A stretch of DNA of 64,000 nt from Oscarella lobularis (Eukaryota > Porifera > Homoscleromorpha > Homosclerophorida > Oscarellidae). The stretch spans positions 372,001 through 436,000 of the forward strand of contig NC_089185.1 of assembly GCF_947507565.1 (NCBI RefSeq). Reading direction: 5' to 3'. This document shows, piece by piece, positions 10,245 through 20,334 of the stretch (the stretch's first letter is position 1; the number at the start of each line of letters is the position of its first letter). A program made the translations under genes and the position numbers. The notes beneath the pieces are model-generated. The model did no database searches. It was not told the DNA's origin and was given only the letters and a program-made list of their open reading frames with translations.

Positions 10245-11660
10245 CTAAAAAGAGACTAGGGTGTTCTCCAGTCCTTCTGAACACTCTTTCATGTGTTCAT
10301 AAACTTTGTCTATTCTCTGCTGCACGCCTGTGGCAACGTGTGGGGAAAGTGGGCCAAGTTTGTCTGCAAGAGGATCGATTTCTTGCAGCTTGATCCACAG
10401 CTGTTCTCCAACGTTGCCTCGTTCGTGCAATTCCTTAAACTTTTGAACAGTTTCTCGTCGAAATATGCATGTCATTTTGAGAAAGTGTTCGTGATTGGCA
10501 AGATAGCCATCGCCAGGGCTGTCTAGAAACCGCTGGCCACTCTCAAATCCCGATTCGTTGTCCAAAAACACCAGATACCCGTCACGACCCCATTTTTCCA
10601 GATTGGGAACATTTTCGTTCAATGCATCGGGGTTCTCCGACGCGCTATTAAGCATATTCATCAGACGATCTCTCATTGCCGTGACGTAGTCGAAGGCAAT
10701 CAAGTCCGTCCACTGGGCAAGCGAGGCGAGTTCACGCAGTCCTATCTTTGATAGTTCTCCATCTGCTTCTTTCCCCAAATACCGCAGCGCTTCGGGGAGC
10801 GTTACCGGACTCAAATCATCTATCCACTGCGTCAATGAGACAAGATGGGGCTCGTCAGGAGACCAACTGTTTTCCTCGAACCGATCGGAAACTAAAGACC
10901 ATTGAAAGGTGCGCGGATCTGCGATGGATAACGCCGTTGGCGGAACGTTATTCATTCCTAGCAGACGGCTAAGGACGTAGGAGTACATTTCCCCCAAAAC
11001 CGACGCCGACTTTTCACGATATCTAAAAGAAAAGAGTTGTTGAGGAAGGTTCCGACCATGACGTCATCGTCTCAGAGAAGCTTCTCTCATTTACATACCG
11101 AACCAAATAACAGAAATGCGGCTGTACGCGTACGAAAGGAAAAGGGCGCCTCACCTGCAGCAAACCGCCTCGCCGTCGACGAACGACGCCTTCCGATTCA
11201 TCAGACGTCCGCATCCGCGATCCAGCCGGACGACTTGCGACGTGTTTATCATTCCTCGCCACCGTCGCACGTGGACGTCCGCGAAAACGATGCGATCGTC
11301 CACGCGATCGTTCCACACGCGAACGCCGTCGTTTCCATGACGAGCGACGACGTCTCCGGACTTCGATGGGAAATGTGTCTGCCTCTTGTCTGGAGCCGCG
11401 GAAACGCTGTCGGCGCCGCCGTCACTCGACGACGCGTCCGAGTCGGCGGTTTTGGCACCAGTCGGCCGCTTCGCCTTGAAGGTAGCAGACTGATGATCAT
11501 CATCAGCTACTGGTGGCACGATTTGACTGTCGTCTCTGCCGATGACGTTAGAGCGGTGATTTCGGTCGGATGGCTTGCACTCGATGGGAATCCACGTTGA
11601 AAAGGAGAGGACGAATGCGAGCACGGCTAAACGGAAAGCGTAGCTTCCCGCTTCGGCCAT
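10245..11660 (-). CDS. FJX1: Four-jointed box protein kinase
   Basis: Two exons (11660-11155, 11022-10245) encode 427 aa, close to human FJX1 (437). The start is ATG 11660 (MAEAGSYAFRL) with a hydrophobic signal/anchor (LAVLAFVLSFSTWI). A low-complexity stalk is followed by RGCGRLMNRKASFVDG and YREKSASVLGEMYSYVLSRLLGMNNVPP. Then come ASLAQWTDLIAFDYVTAMRDRL (metal and catalytic region) and LVFLDNESGF, which are four-jointed hallmarks. Known members are Golgi kinases that phosphorylate Ser/Thr in cadherin repeats of Fat and Dachsous to set planar polarity; this gene implies that Fat/Dachsous substrates exist in the organism. An in-frame TTG at 11720 was not used as a start. Confidence 0.93.
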
Positions 11661-12199
11661 TTTTCGGCTGTGACGAAAGGTGCTAAGTGCCAGAATGAGA
11701 CGCCTTTGCGGTATACTCAAACACTAATGATCGCCTCGAGCAGCCCGACTGTGATGTGCCGCTTTCGGCTTTTCCACTTCGCCCAGAGATGCTAGAGTGA
11801 GCAGGATGATCCAAAAGAAGAACCGAGTCGCCGTGGGTGATGTGCTGATGTGGAAATCCCGATTCAAACCTATCTTACATGCAAATTCAATTATTTATTG
11901 GAGGAGTGGCAAACACCCATTGGTCAATAGGCTATTACAGTGGGAGTTTGCATGCCGTTCCCAGGCTGTTTAGCATAGTATCTATGGTGTTTGGAGGCAG
12001 GTCCAAACATGCACAAATGCTCACGTGCATTTAAAAAGGGACGCCCCGGACGTTTTGCTCTTAGCGCACGCTGAGCTCCCACGTTTAGAGCTTTTTCGGC
12101 GTTCGATTCCCACCAATTTGGTCATCCTGATGACAATTGGTCAAGAATTGTAGAAACAATCGCACGTGAACGGCTGTATGCGCCTAGAGACAAAATTTC
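11661..12199. promoter_or_regulatory. Divergent intergenic region FJX1/B4GALT
   Basis: 539 bp without a supported gene. It contains CCAAT-like attggt copies (about 11930, 12115) and two CACGTG E-boxes (12022..12027 and 12163..12168), the second 31 bp upstream of the galactosyltransferase ATG. An AT-rich TTTAAAAA sits near 12031. Nothing else is recognised. Confidence 0.35.
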
Positions 12200-13365
12200 A
12201 TGGCTGGCCAACGCGTTCTCCGATCAATAGCGGTAGCGATCGTCATTCTCGCTCTTCTAACGGCGCTAAGAGTCATATGGATCGTGCAAAACCAATCGCT
12301 CGCGTCAGTAATACCACTGGCAGCGAAGAAAAGTCCACTGGAAACGACGGCGGAAGTTCCCCGGAGACCAATAAGCACGCGCCGCGAGACAGTCATCACA
12401 GAACCATCAAACCTTGTCACTAAGTCTGAAAGGCGGCGAAACGGAACTCATAGACTAGCCATTGTCATCCCGTTCAGAGACAGAGACGCTCACTTAGCCG
12501 CATTTATCAAAGTATACACAAGCCATGGGATCCTATTGATAGGAATCATTGTTCTTTTATTTAGCACATGGTTCCTTTTCTAAGCAAGCAGAATCTCATA
12601 TTTCACATATACGTCATCGAACAGACAAAAAAGGGTTTATTTAATAGAGGAAAACTCAGGTACTGTGCGGGGGAAAAAAAAAGTCGTGAACCCATTCTTC
12701 TTAGAAAAACAAGCGTCTAATTATTTTAGCAATATCGGATTTTTGATTGCGAAAGAACGAGGCTACGACTACGTCTGCTTTCACGACGTCGACATGCTTC
12801 CACTCAACCACGGGAATCGCTATTCATATCCGCAAGAAAATCCACGTCATCACGCCACCTGTGGTACGTGGAGCGTGACACATGTGAACTCTCAAGCACT
12901 TGTATGATTTCAGTGGAACAGTTCAATTACAAGCTACCCTTCAAGTGGTACAGTGGCGGCGTCATCGCCTTTACCCTCGAACAGTACGAAAAAATCAACG
13001 GGATGTCGAACGTCTACTTTGGCTGGGGTAAAGAGGATGACGATCTCCACAGAAGGTCGACCACTTCCTGTAGATATTTTTTCTTGCCACGTTATCGAAG
13101 CGTTTTGCATAGAATTGTCTCATCTGGTTACCGCATCGACCGACAGGATCCGCAGGCAGGATCGGAGTGCGTAGGAATGTACGCGTCATTGGATCACGGC
13201 CCAAGGGACTACAGTTCAACGAAGCGCAATAACGAACTCCTGAACGGGAGGTACAGTGCATTAGACTCAATTAGAAGAGGCAATCCCTTTCGACTCATCG
13301 TTTACTCTACAGCCGAGAAAGACAATCGGATGATGGGCTCAATAGTGTTAGGTATCGAAAATTGA
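12200..13365 (+). CDS. B4GALT7: Beta-1,4-galactosyltransferase, B4GALT7-like
   Basis: Five exons (12200..12511, 12565..12659, 12730..12863, 12914..13055, 13113..13365) encode 311 aa. Structure: a type II anchor (VAIVILALLTALRVIWIV), a basic stem, then GTHRLAIVIPFRDRDAHL, FHIYVIEQ, and the metal-binding DVD motif in FHDVDMLPLN. The acceptor-site loop is NVYFGWGKEDDDLHRR, continuing after the intron as IVSSGYRIDR. HDVDMLPLN and GMSN.xxGWG point to B4GALT7 (xylosylprotein galactosyltransferase I, which adds the first galactose to the proteoglycan linker); the stretch VEQFNYKLPFKWYSGGV is more like B4GALT1-6. So the family is certain and the subfamily probable. The C-terminal stretch after residue 270 is poorly conserved, and a further 3' intron cannot be excluded. 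Confidence 0.82.
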
Positions 13366-14043
13366 ATGAAAGTCTCGTCAATGACGCATTCACTCGAATA
13401 ATTGTCGACGTGTGCATCGAAGTGAGATTGGTATCGGCCAGCGAAGTCGGTTGTGGCGGCGAAGCGTAACATTGCGGCGAAATTCATAGGTTTGCTTTTT
13501 ATTTATAGTCGAGGTGCGGGGGCGCACCCGGTTCCGTATCCGGGTTTTGGGCGGGGCGATCGAACTCTGTGTTCCACGCGTTGCGAGGAGGCTAATTTTT
13601 TAATTGCGTTCTGTGGCTAGCGCTTTATAAACGAGAGAGTGTTGTAAGCTCTTCAGTTCGCACGCTTCGCTCTTCCTGGCCAGGTGCGAGGTTCATCCCC
13701 CTCGTCGCGCGTACCTCGATAACGTAGTGTCGTTCGCTCACGTTACGTTGTGGGCGTTTTGCGTGTCGTGTGGTCGCGTCTCTAAGTCTGAATCCGCAGA
13801 CTACTAAAGGTGAGCTCCTATTGTTCCGGCGTTGGCGTCACGACGTACATTACGCACGCGAAGTAGACCTCGACCCATATATCCCGCGGTTTTTACCCCC
13901 GAGCCAACTTGGCCTCCTCCGACAGTCAAATAAGAAGCGCGTACACTGACCGAGACGCTGGTCTAACTTTCGATCAGGTTTTAGAATCGCCCATCAGAAG
14001 TCGATATCACGCCAGGTGTCCGGCATATCCTCCCACTCTCATC
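13366..14043 (+). promoter_or_regulatory. Promoter, TATA box and 5' UTR intron of the downstream unknown gene
   Basis: A clear TATA element (TTTATAAA, 13624..13631) is preceded by a G/C-rich ggcggggcg Sp1-like box near 13551. A strong donor follows (AAG|GTGAGC at 13809/13810), with a pyrimidine-rich acceptor ending at 13925, giving a likely 5' UTR intron of 116 bp. This is the clearest TATA promoter in the window; most others appear to lack TATA. No open frame here is supported as coding. Confidence 0.45.
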
Positions 14044-14559
14044 ATGTTTCGCTGCGTACCGGGACTGATTGGTCGGCGACCGCGCGTCGTCGACGACGAC
14101 GACGGCCCCTATTTCAATCCGTACGTCAACTCGTGGACGCACGAGAACTCGACGCCGGTGACCGAACGCTACGCGCTCAACGAACGAATCCTCGTCTACG
14201 CGCACGATCTAAAGAACGTGACGTCGTGTCCGATTCGCGATCAAATCTACGACGATCCCTACTTTCTACCAACCGATTTGTTCACCGACGAGGACAAGAA
14301 GGAGATTCTCCGTCGATACGACTATTTCATGGAAAAATCCTATCAGCAGGTGCTCGAAGAGCGTGTAATGGAGCGGCGCGGGCAATTGTCGGCGAGCACG
14401 GACATTTTGCCGCTCGTTCGGCGATTTTTTCACTTGCGCGGCGAGAATTTGGACTCGGAATCGGTGCGCGCGATGCATCGGACGATGCATCGCGAATTGC
14501 GGCGCCAGAAAAGCTTTCAAGTCGAAAAGAGACCTGTAATTGTTGAGCACGTCGTGTAG
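14044..14559 (+). CDS. Hypothetical protein, 171 aa, intronless coding region
   Basis: ATG 14044 (MFRCVPGLIGRR) to TAG 14559. The frame extends upstream to a TTG at 13909, but that part would lie in 5' UTR. I do not recognise the family. Visible features: an acidic run (VDDDDGPYFNPY), a central YAHDLKNVTSCP...YDDPYFLP stretch, a helical charged region (EDKKEILRRYDYFMEKSYQQVLEERVMERR), and a basic helix with two MHR repeats (RAMHRTMHRELRRQK). There is no signal peptide or transmembrane segment. Strong TATA, a 5' UTR intron and a short intronless CDS resemble inducible genes, which is only inference. Codon use (C/G-ending, long open frame) supports real coding. Confidence 0.6.
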   Translation: MFRCVPGLIGRRPRVVDDDDGPYFNPYVNSWTHENSTPVTERYALNERILVYAHDLKNVTSCPIRDQIYDDPYFLPTDLFTDEDKKEILRRYDYFMEKSYQQVLEERVMERRGQLSASTDILPLVRRFFHLRGENLDSESVRAMHRTMHRELRRQKSFQVEKRPVIVEHVV

Positions 14560-14887
14560 TCGTTAGGGTCGTTGTCTCGTCGTCTGTCTGTCACCGTCTG
14601 TTGCTTTTTGTCTAGGGTTTCTGTTTGTACTAATTCTCATATGTACAGCTCGCCTATCGGTAAACTTTTTTATACCATTCGGTTTTTTTTGAGGACTCTA
14701 GATTCCGGAATATATTTTCGACGCTATCTTCGATTTTTTGTATCTAATGGTCTAACGGAGAGACCGCAAAAAAACCGCGGCAATATGTAACCGCTAATTA
14801 TCCTAATATGGTGAGAGAGGGAGGGGCGTAGGAAATCTTGCGTACATTTTGCGCAGACCTGCGTTACAACAACAGTAGCAAATCGCG
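14560..14887. other. Intergenic: 3' UTR of the unknown gene and promoter of the rhodanese gene
   Basis: 328 bp, T-rich in the first half and lacking a supported open frame. No classic AATAAA was seen close to the stop. The second half should contain the rhodanese-gene promoter but shows no recognisable box. Confidence 0.3.
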
Positions 14888-15408
14888 ATGCTGTGTAGGA
14901 GCGTTCGTTTGGTTTTCGCCCAGCGATCTCTTCCGTTCGTTGCACGAAGATTACTCTCGTCGTCTTCAGAACACGATTTGGCATTCGACGAGTTCCGCAA
15001 GCGTCTCAACGCCGGAAATCTTATCGTCGACGTTCGAGAGCCGCACGAATACGCAGCAGGAAAGATCGGTCATTCTATCAACATACCTTGTGAGTACAGT
15101 GTAGAATCAGATCCATAAAATTGTGCTACATTCTACGTGCAGTGGGAGACGTGGAACTCGCATTGAATTTACCGGAAGAATCTTTTCAGAAAGTCTACAG
15201 CATACCTAAACCCGAAAAAGACAGAGACGTCGTGTTTCTCTGCCTAGCTGGAGTGAGAAGTGCTAAAGCCATGAACATCGCGCACACTCTTGGATACAGC
15301 AAGTAAACTTCTTCGATGGACGTTGAATAAATGTATTTATTTATTGATAGAGCTCAAAATTACATTGGAGGATACGCAGAATGGATAAAAAATGAAACGA
15401 AAGGATGA
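14888..15408 (+). CDS. TSTD1: Rhodanese-domain sulfurtransferase, TSTD1-like
   Basis: Three exons (14888..15089, 15143..15302, 15351..15408) encode 139 aa. The N-terminus (MLCRSVRLVFAQRSLPFVARRLLSSSS) is Arg/Ser-rich without acidic residues, a typical mitochondrial presequence. A single rhodanese domain follows: LIVDVREPHEYAAGKIGHSINIP, GDVELALNLPEESF, the active-site loop VFLCLAGVRSAKAMNIA with catalytic Cys in the CLAGVRS loop, and AQNYIGGYAEWIKNE. TSTD1 is a thiosulfate:glutathione sulfurtransferase in sulfide oxidation. The human protein lacks a clear presequence, so the mitochondrial form fits TSTD3 or an SQR-pathway enzyme equally. Confidence 0.85.
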
Positions 15409-15423
15409 CTAAAAATTAATTAA

Positions 15424-16401
15424 ATGCACGAGCACGAACTGTTGTTCTTGGCATACGGGTCTTTATCGAGTGTTCGTTCTTTTGCGCAAGGAGAAAGAAT
15501 GGCAGGATCCGGCGTAGATTATCCAATCGTTCCACCGGCTCTCATGAGCTACCTCAAAATAAAAGACTCGGCCGAAGGCTACGTGCTCCCGGAGGTCGGC
15601 TACGACTACGCCGACTTGGAGCCGCATATCGACGAGGCGACGATGAAGCTCCACCACAGTCGCCATCACGCCGGCTACACGAGAAAAATGAACGCAGCGC
15701 TCGACGCGTGGCGCAAATCGGTACGAAAACGGCGCGGAGACGCAGCCGGTTTAGCGTTAGATCATCTTTTCTCGCGCTCGCAGGGAGAAAACGCCGATTT
15801 GGCGTCGAAGCCCATCGAGAACATCATACAGAGGGTCGACGACGTGCCGAAGAAGTGGCAACGTGCTATTCGCAACAATGGAGGCGGGTTCGTGGAGGAG
15901 AGGAGGGGGCGTTTGTTGGTTTTTGTCTATTTTATTTCCTTTCTTTTAGCTACGTGAACCACGCCTTCTACTGGCAGAATATGAGTCCCCCGAGCGATCC
16001 CAACGCTCAGCGTGAACCGACTGGACCTCTGCTTGAAAGAATCAAGGCGAATTTCGGCTCGTTTGATGCACTGAAGCAGAAAATCACCGAAGCAGCTGCT
16101 GGGCTGTTTGGCTCAGGTAGACACATCTCCAGCCTTATTTATTTATACTATTTAATACTGCAAAGGATGGGTTTGGCTTGTTGAAGTTCCGGGGTCCGGC
16201 GAACTTCAACTTCTGACGTCAGAAAATCAGGATAATCCGATGTCGCAGGGATTGAAGCCGATTCTTGCTCTCGACGTTTGGGAGCATGCGTACTACTTGA
16301 AGCACAAAAATGATCGTCCTTCCTACATTCAGTCATGGTGGAGTGTCGCCGATTGGCGCAAAGTGGGCGACATTTTGGCCGCGTGGAATGCCACTCAATG
16401 A
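15424..16401 (+). CDS. Superoxide dismutase, Mn-type, bacterial-looking
   Basis: Four exons (15424..15720, 15784..15887, 15950..16116, 16166..16401) encode 267 aa from ATG 15424, or 242 aa from the better-placed ATG 15499 (MAGSGVDYP). All metal ligands are visible: His in MKLHHSRHH, His in GGGYVNHAFYW, and Asp and His in DVWEHAYYLKHKN. The GGG before the second ligand plus ENQDNP (position of the Mn-type outer-sphere Gln) indicate manganese. The active-site region reads AAGLFGSGWVWLVE, as in bacterial SodA, rather than the GVQGSGWGWLG of animal SOD2. The first intron (63 bp) is in frame and stop-free. The N-terminus is not clearly mitochondrial. It removes superoxide; compartment unknown. Confidence 0.9.
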
Positions 16402-16719
16402 CTAGTGATGACGAACCAAAACAAACTTTAGGAAATGTTGCAGCAGTTAGTGAGTAGATTGTTGTTTCGCTGTGATCATTATGAAACCGTCCTCTTCGTT
16501 CTAAAATGTGCACTCAGAAAGCCAAGAGGTTAGATTCTAGGTTCAACTTCTATATAAGAGTGTTGAATTTTTTGCTGCAAACTCAAACACGTAGTGTAGG
16601 CCAAGTGCGCTACGTGTCACGGGGCGTTCGAGTGACGTAATAAGTCGAGAGAACCGTCCCCATTTGCTTCGCTCGCGCTCGAGAGAAAAGCGCAAGGCTA
16701 CTGATATATCGGATCCGAC
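16402..16719. promoter_or_regulatory. Intergenic: SOD 3' UTR and RAB21 promoter
   Basis: 318 bp. A CRE-like TGACGTAA occurs at 16633..16640, about 85 bp before the RAB21 ATG, in a GC-richer stretch. No open frame is supported. Confidence 0.35.
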
Positions 16720-17738
16720 ATGGCTGGATCGATGGGCGGCGCACGAAACCACGAAATGAAAGTCGTGCTGCTCGGCGAGGGTTGCGTCGGAAAAACGTCG
16801 CTCGTCGTACGATATTGCGAGAACAAGTTCAACGACAAGCACATAACGACGCTCCAGGTGAGAGCGCGATCGCTCTTTCGACGGGAAAGGATACGAACCG
16901 CCTCCTACGTTTAGGCGTCGTTTCTCACGAAGAAACTCAATATCGGCGGAAAACGAGTTACTCTGAATATATGGGTAGGGAATCGAGTCTTTTGTTTGTA
17001 CTTTTAATAGTAGTTTATTGTTTTTTTAGGATACGGCTGGTCAAGAGAGATTCCACGCTTTAGGACCGATTTATTATCGGGATAGGTAGGGATTTGAGCT
17101 TGTGTGGTGGGGTTTTTGCTTCATGGGGTTTTCTTTAGCAATGGAGCTATCCTAGTTTATGACATCACTGACGAGGATTCTTTTCAAAAGGTTTGGGATG
17201 ATTTGATTGGTCGATGGACGAGAGGATTGCGAGGGGGTTCTTTTGTATTTGTAGGTGCAGAAGTGGGTGAAAGAGCTGAGAAAAATGCTTGGAAATGACA
17301 TATGTCTTTGTATAGTTGGTACGTGGATACGGGCAAGTTGGAAGCAATTTTTGTTTTGACGCGTCTTTGCAGGGAATAAAATCGATTTGGAAAAGAATAG
17401 ACATGTTAGTCAGAGTGAAGCAGAGAGGTTACTGTGACACAAGGGAATCTACTACTATTGATTTATTTGACTTCCGTGTTTGTAGCTACGCTGAGCAAGT
17501 AGGAGCAAAACATTATCAAACGTCAGCCAAGCTGAATCGAGGCATTGACGACATGTTTCTGGACTTGTGCAAACGTGAGAAAAAAATGTCAGTCGTTGGA
17601 ATGACATTAGTCTGTCTTATAGGCATGCTAGAAAACGTTTCAGAGAGTGGGCTCCAGCAGGGCACAAGAGGTGGCCAACAGGTGACTATACTTGACGATG
17701 ATGAAGACAGTGACAAACAAGGAAAGGGGTGTTGTTGA
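16720..17738 (+). CDS. RAB21: Rab21 small GTPase
   Basis: Eight exons (16720..16857, 16915..16974, 17030..17085, 17139..17190, 17255..17318, 17373..17427, 17486..17574, 17623..17738) encode 209 aa. All G motifs are intact: GEGCVGKTSLV (P-loop), ITTLQASFLTKK (switch I), WDTAGQERFHALGPIYYRDS (switch II), NKIDLEK and TSAK. The Rab21-specific core is almost identical to the vertebrate protein, and the C-terminus ends in GKGCC for double geranylgeranylation. Rab21 controls early-endosome and integrin traffic. Its stop is 107 bp from that of the convergent ZNF593. Confidence 0.97.
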
Positions 17739-17845
17739 TTACTAATTATAATTAACTGTACTTTGTGAGGGGAGGGTTATGTTGAGTGAAAAAAGCCGAC
17801 GACGTACACCACAGTTATGATCACGTGTGTATTGTAATCTACTTT

Positions 17846-18297
17846 TTACTTCGATTCGTCCATTTTCGTTTTGCGTTCTACTTCGAATTCTTTCTTTCGT
17901 TCGAGAATGTTTCGATACGATCCGAGTCCCGCCGCGGCATCGGCTTCCTCTTGCGTGTAAGGGGGCGCTCGCGAGAGCTCCTTTAGACGGCGCTTGTGCA
18001 CTTTGGACTTCACGTGCTCGCTGAGCGACTTCTCGTCAATAAAATGCCTCCTAAACGTCCGACAAACGCATCTATCGTACCCCCGAAATACATTTCGACC
18101 TCTTACGAGCATTCTAGGCAATAGTGCTGCCCAAAACCGGGCAAATCGGGATCGTTTTGCCTTTTCAATTGTTCCGCATTCTCCGGCTTCAAATCGTCGT
18201 GAATCTGATCGATATCCTTCGTTCTCCTCCGCGTTCGAAATTTCTTCTTAGTGTCCTTTATATTCTTGTGCACTCGCTTTCGCCGCAAGCGTCCCAT
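17846..18297 (-). CDS. ZNF593: ZNF593/Bud20-type ribosome-biogenesis zinc finger
   Basis: Two exons (18297-18107, 18050-17846) encode 131 aa. The basic N-terminus [25 protein letters not shown] is followed by [52 protein letters not shown] (a C2H2 finger split by the intron) and [15 protein letters not shown]. This is the order in ZNF593 and yeast Bud20, which shuttle with pre-60S ribosomal subunits between nucleus and cytoplasm. It is head-to-head with USP47. Confidence 0.94.
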
Positions 18298-18347
18298 CGA
18301 CGACGATTCAAAGCACGTGACATTCGGGGACGCGACAAAATCTCAAC
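18298..18347. promoter_or_regulatory. Bidirectional promoter ZNF593/USP47
   Basis: The two ATG codons are separated by just 50 bp, so transcription starts must overlap or lie inside the opposite gene's 5' region. It holds an E-box, GCACGTGAC (core 18314..18319). Confidence 0.5.
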
Positions 18348-20303
18348 ATGGCCGCCGCCGACTCTCGTTCGCTCGTCGCAGTCGATCCAACCGAAGCGAA
18401 CAAGGAGAAATACACGTGCGTCGTTCGCGACGAGACTCACAGCGGCAGCGACCATCATTCGACTACGTTTTCCATCGCTTTTGACGCTTTCGTTTCCTAC
18501 TTGTGCGCCGAAACGGCGAATCGGCTCTCGTACGAAGAGAAAACTTTTTTGCTCGTGTGGGAAAAGCCGTCGAACGACGAAGTCGTCCTGGATTGGGAAT
18601 CGACGCAGAATCTGAAGGATTTGGGACTCGGCGGCAAATTGAATCGATTCATCGTTCGCGAAAAAGACGGAAATCCGCCGGTCAAGGTGAGAAAAGCAAA
18701 CAAATTAAGTCTCGCAATGACACCATAAAAATAATTTAAAATTGACTTTCAGATCAAGCATCCAATACAAGAGTCGAGCCAAAACAGCGACACGTCGCAA
18801 ACGAAAACTTCCGCAACATCGACAGCAAGAACAGCGTACAATTCAAACAACAACTATTCAGAAACGACCTACGCTACCGTAACAGCATGGGACGAACCAA
18901 CCACAGGTAAAAAACGTACTTATATATATATAATGAAAAATTCACCTCTCCCAAGGCTACGTGGGTCTGGTGAATCAGGCGATGACGTGCTATCTAAACA
19001 GCCTCCTCCAGAGTCTCTACATGACGCCGGAGTTTCGTAATGCCTTGTATGGATGGAAACCCGAGCCGCAGGAAGAGGAGGAGGAGGAGAAGAATATTCC
19101 ATTGCAACTTCAAAAACTATTTGTGCAACTACAGGTAAAATAGTATATAATACGCAGTGCTAACCCCCCCAGCGTTGTTTTGCTACTTAGACGAGCGGCA
19201 AACGATCTGTCGAGACGACGGATGTGACCAGGAGTTTCGGATGGGATTCTTCTGAAGGTATTTCCTAGCATGCACGTTTGTTTTTTTAATGAAGAGTTTT
19301 TTTGTGTGTATTAGCGTGGCAACAGCACGACGTTCAAGAACTGTGTCGCGTGATGTTTGACGCCTTGGAACAGAAGTGGACTCGCACGGACAAAGCCAAT
19401 CTGATTAATCAATTGTATCAAGGCAAGATGCAGGACTACGTCAAGTGTCACAATGTCAGGGCGAAAAATGGGCGTGAAAATGATCATTTTTAATTTTCTT
19501 TCTCAGTGTGGTTATGAAAGTGTGAGAGAAGCGACGTATCTTGATATTGCTCTTGATATCAAGCCATTTGGCGCAAAGAAAACGTGCGAGAGTGTGGTAC
19601 GTACTGTACTACCAAGACATTTGAAATTTTCCCCAACATTGTTTCTTTAGGAAGAGGCTCTCGAAGTCTTTATCACACCCGAAACGCTGAACGGGACGAA
19701 CCAGGTAAAAGAGGCGGTTTTAGACTCAATTTTCGACGAATTCTTCTTAGTATTATTGTGACAAATGCGAGAAAAAATGCGACGCTGACAAGGTTTGATT
19801 TCCGAGACCTTATACTCTATTTATATTCCCTCACCCTATTGCGGATTTCTAGGGGTTGAAGTTCATGTCGTTTCCCTATCTTCTCACGCTCCAATTGAAG
19901 AGATTTGAATTCGACTATCAGACCTTGGGACGAATAAAATTAAACGACAAGTGAAACGTGCAAAACGTCTCGCGTCCAATTCATCTCACTTTTTTTTTCA
20001 TCCAGAATGACGTTTCCCGATTGTCTCAATTTGAACAAATTTCTATCAAGAAAAGGCCAGGTATGCATCATCAAACAAAAACGCGAAACTCTTCCCTTGA
20101 AGAAAAAAGAATCTCCTAGGACGCTCCCGCTTTAGCGAGAATAAAACGAACCCAATCAATGCGAGAAGACGATGGACACGTCGAAATCACTGATGACAAA
20201 GACCAAGGCAATGAAAAGGACCAAGGCAACGATAGAGATACGCAACACAGTATCAACTTGACCCTTCCCACTTGTTCTACAGATCTTGATCAAGCTTCTG
20301 ACT

Positions 20304-20334
<31 letters not shown>

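Noticed and set aside
12868-13112. Unspliced reading of B4GALT (HRRSTTSCRYFFLPRYRSVLHR)
   Set aside because: Removing 13056..13112 restores the family sequence HRRIVSSGYRIDR. The insertion is an intron whose length happens to keep the frame.
13909-14043. 45-residue extension of the unknown 171-aa protein from a TTG
   Set aside because: Begins at a non-ATG codon inside the predicted 5' UTR intron region. The first ATG in good context is 14044.
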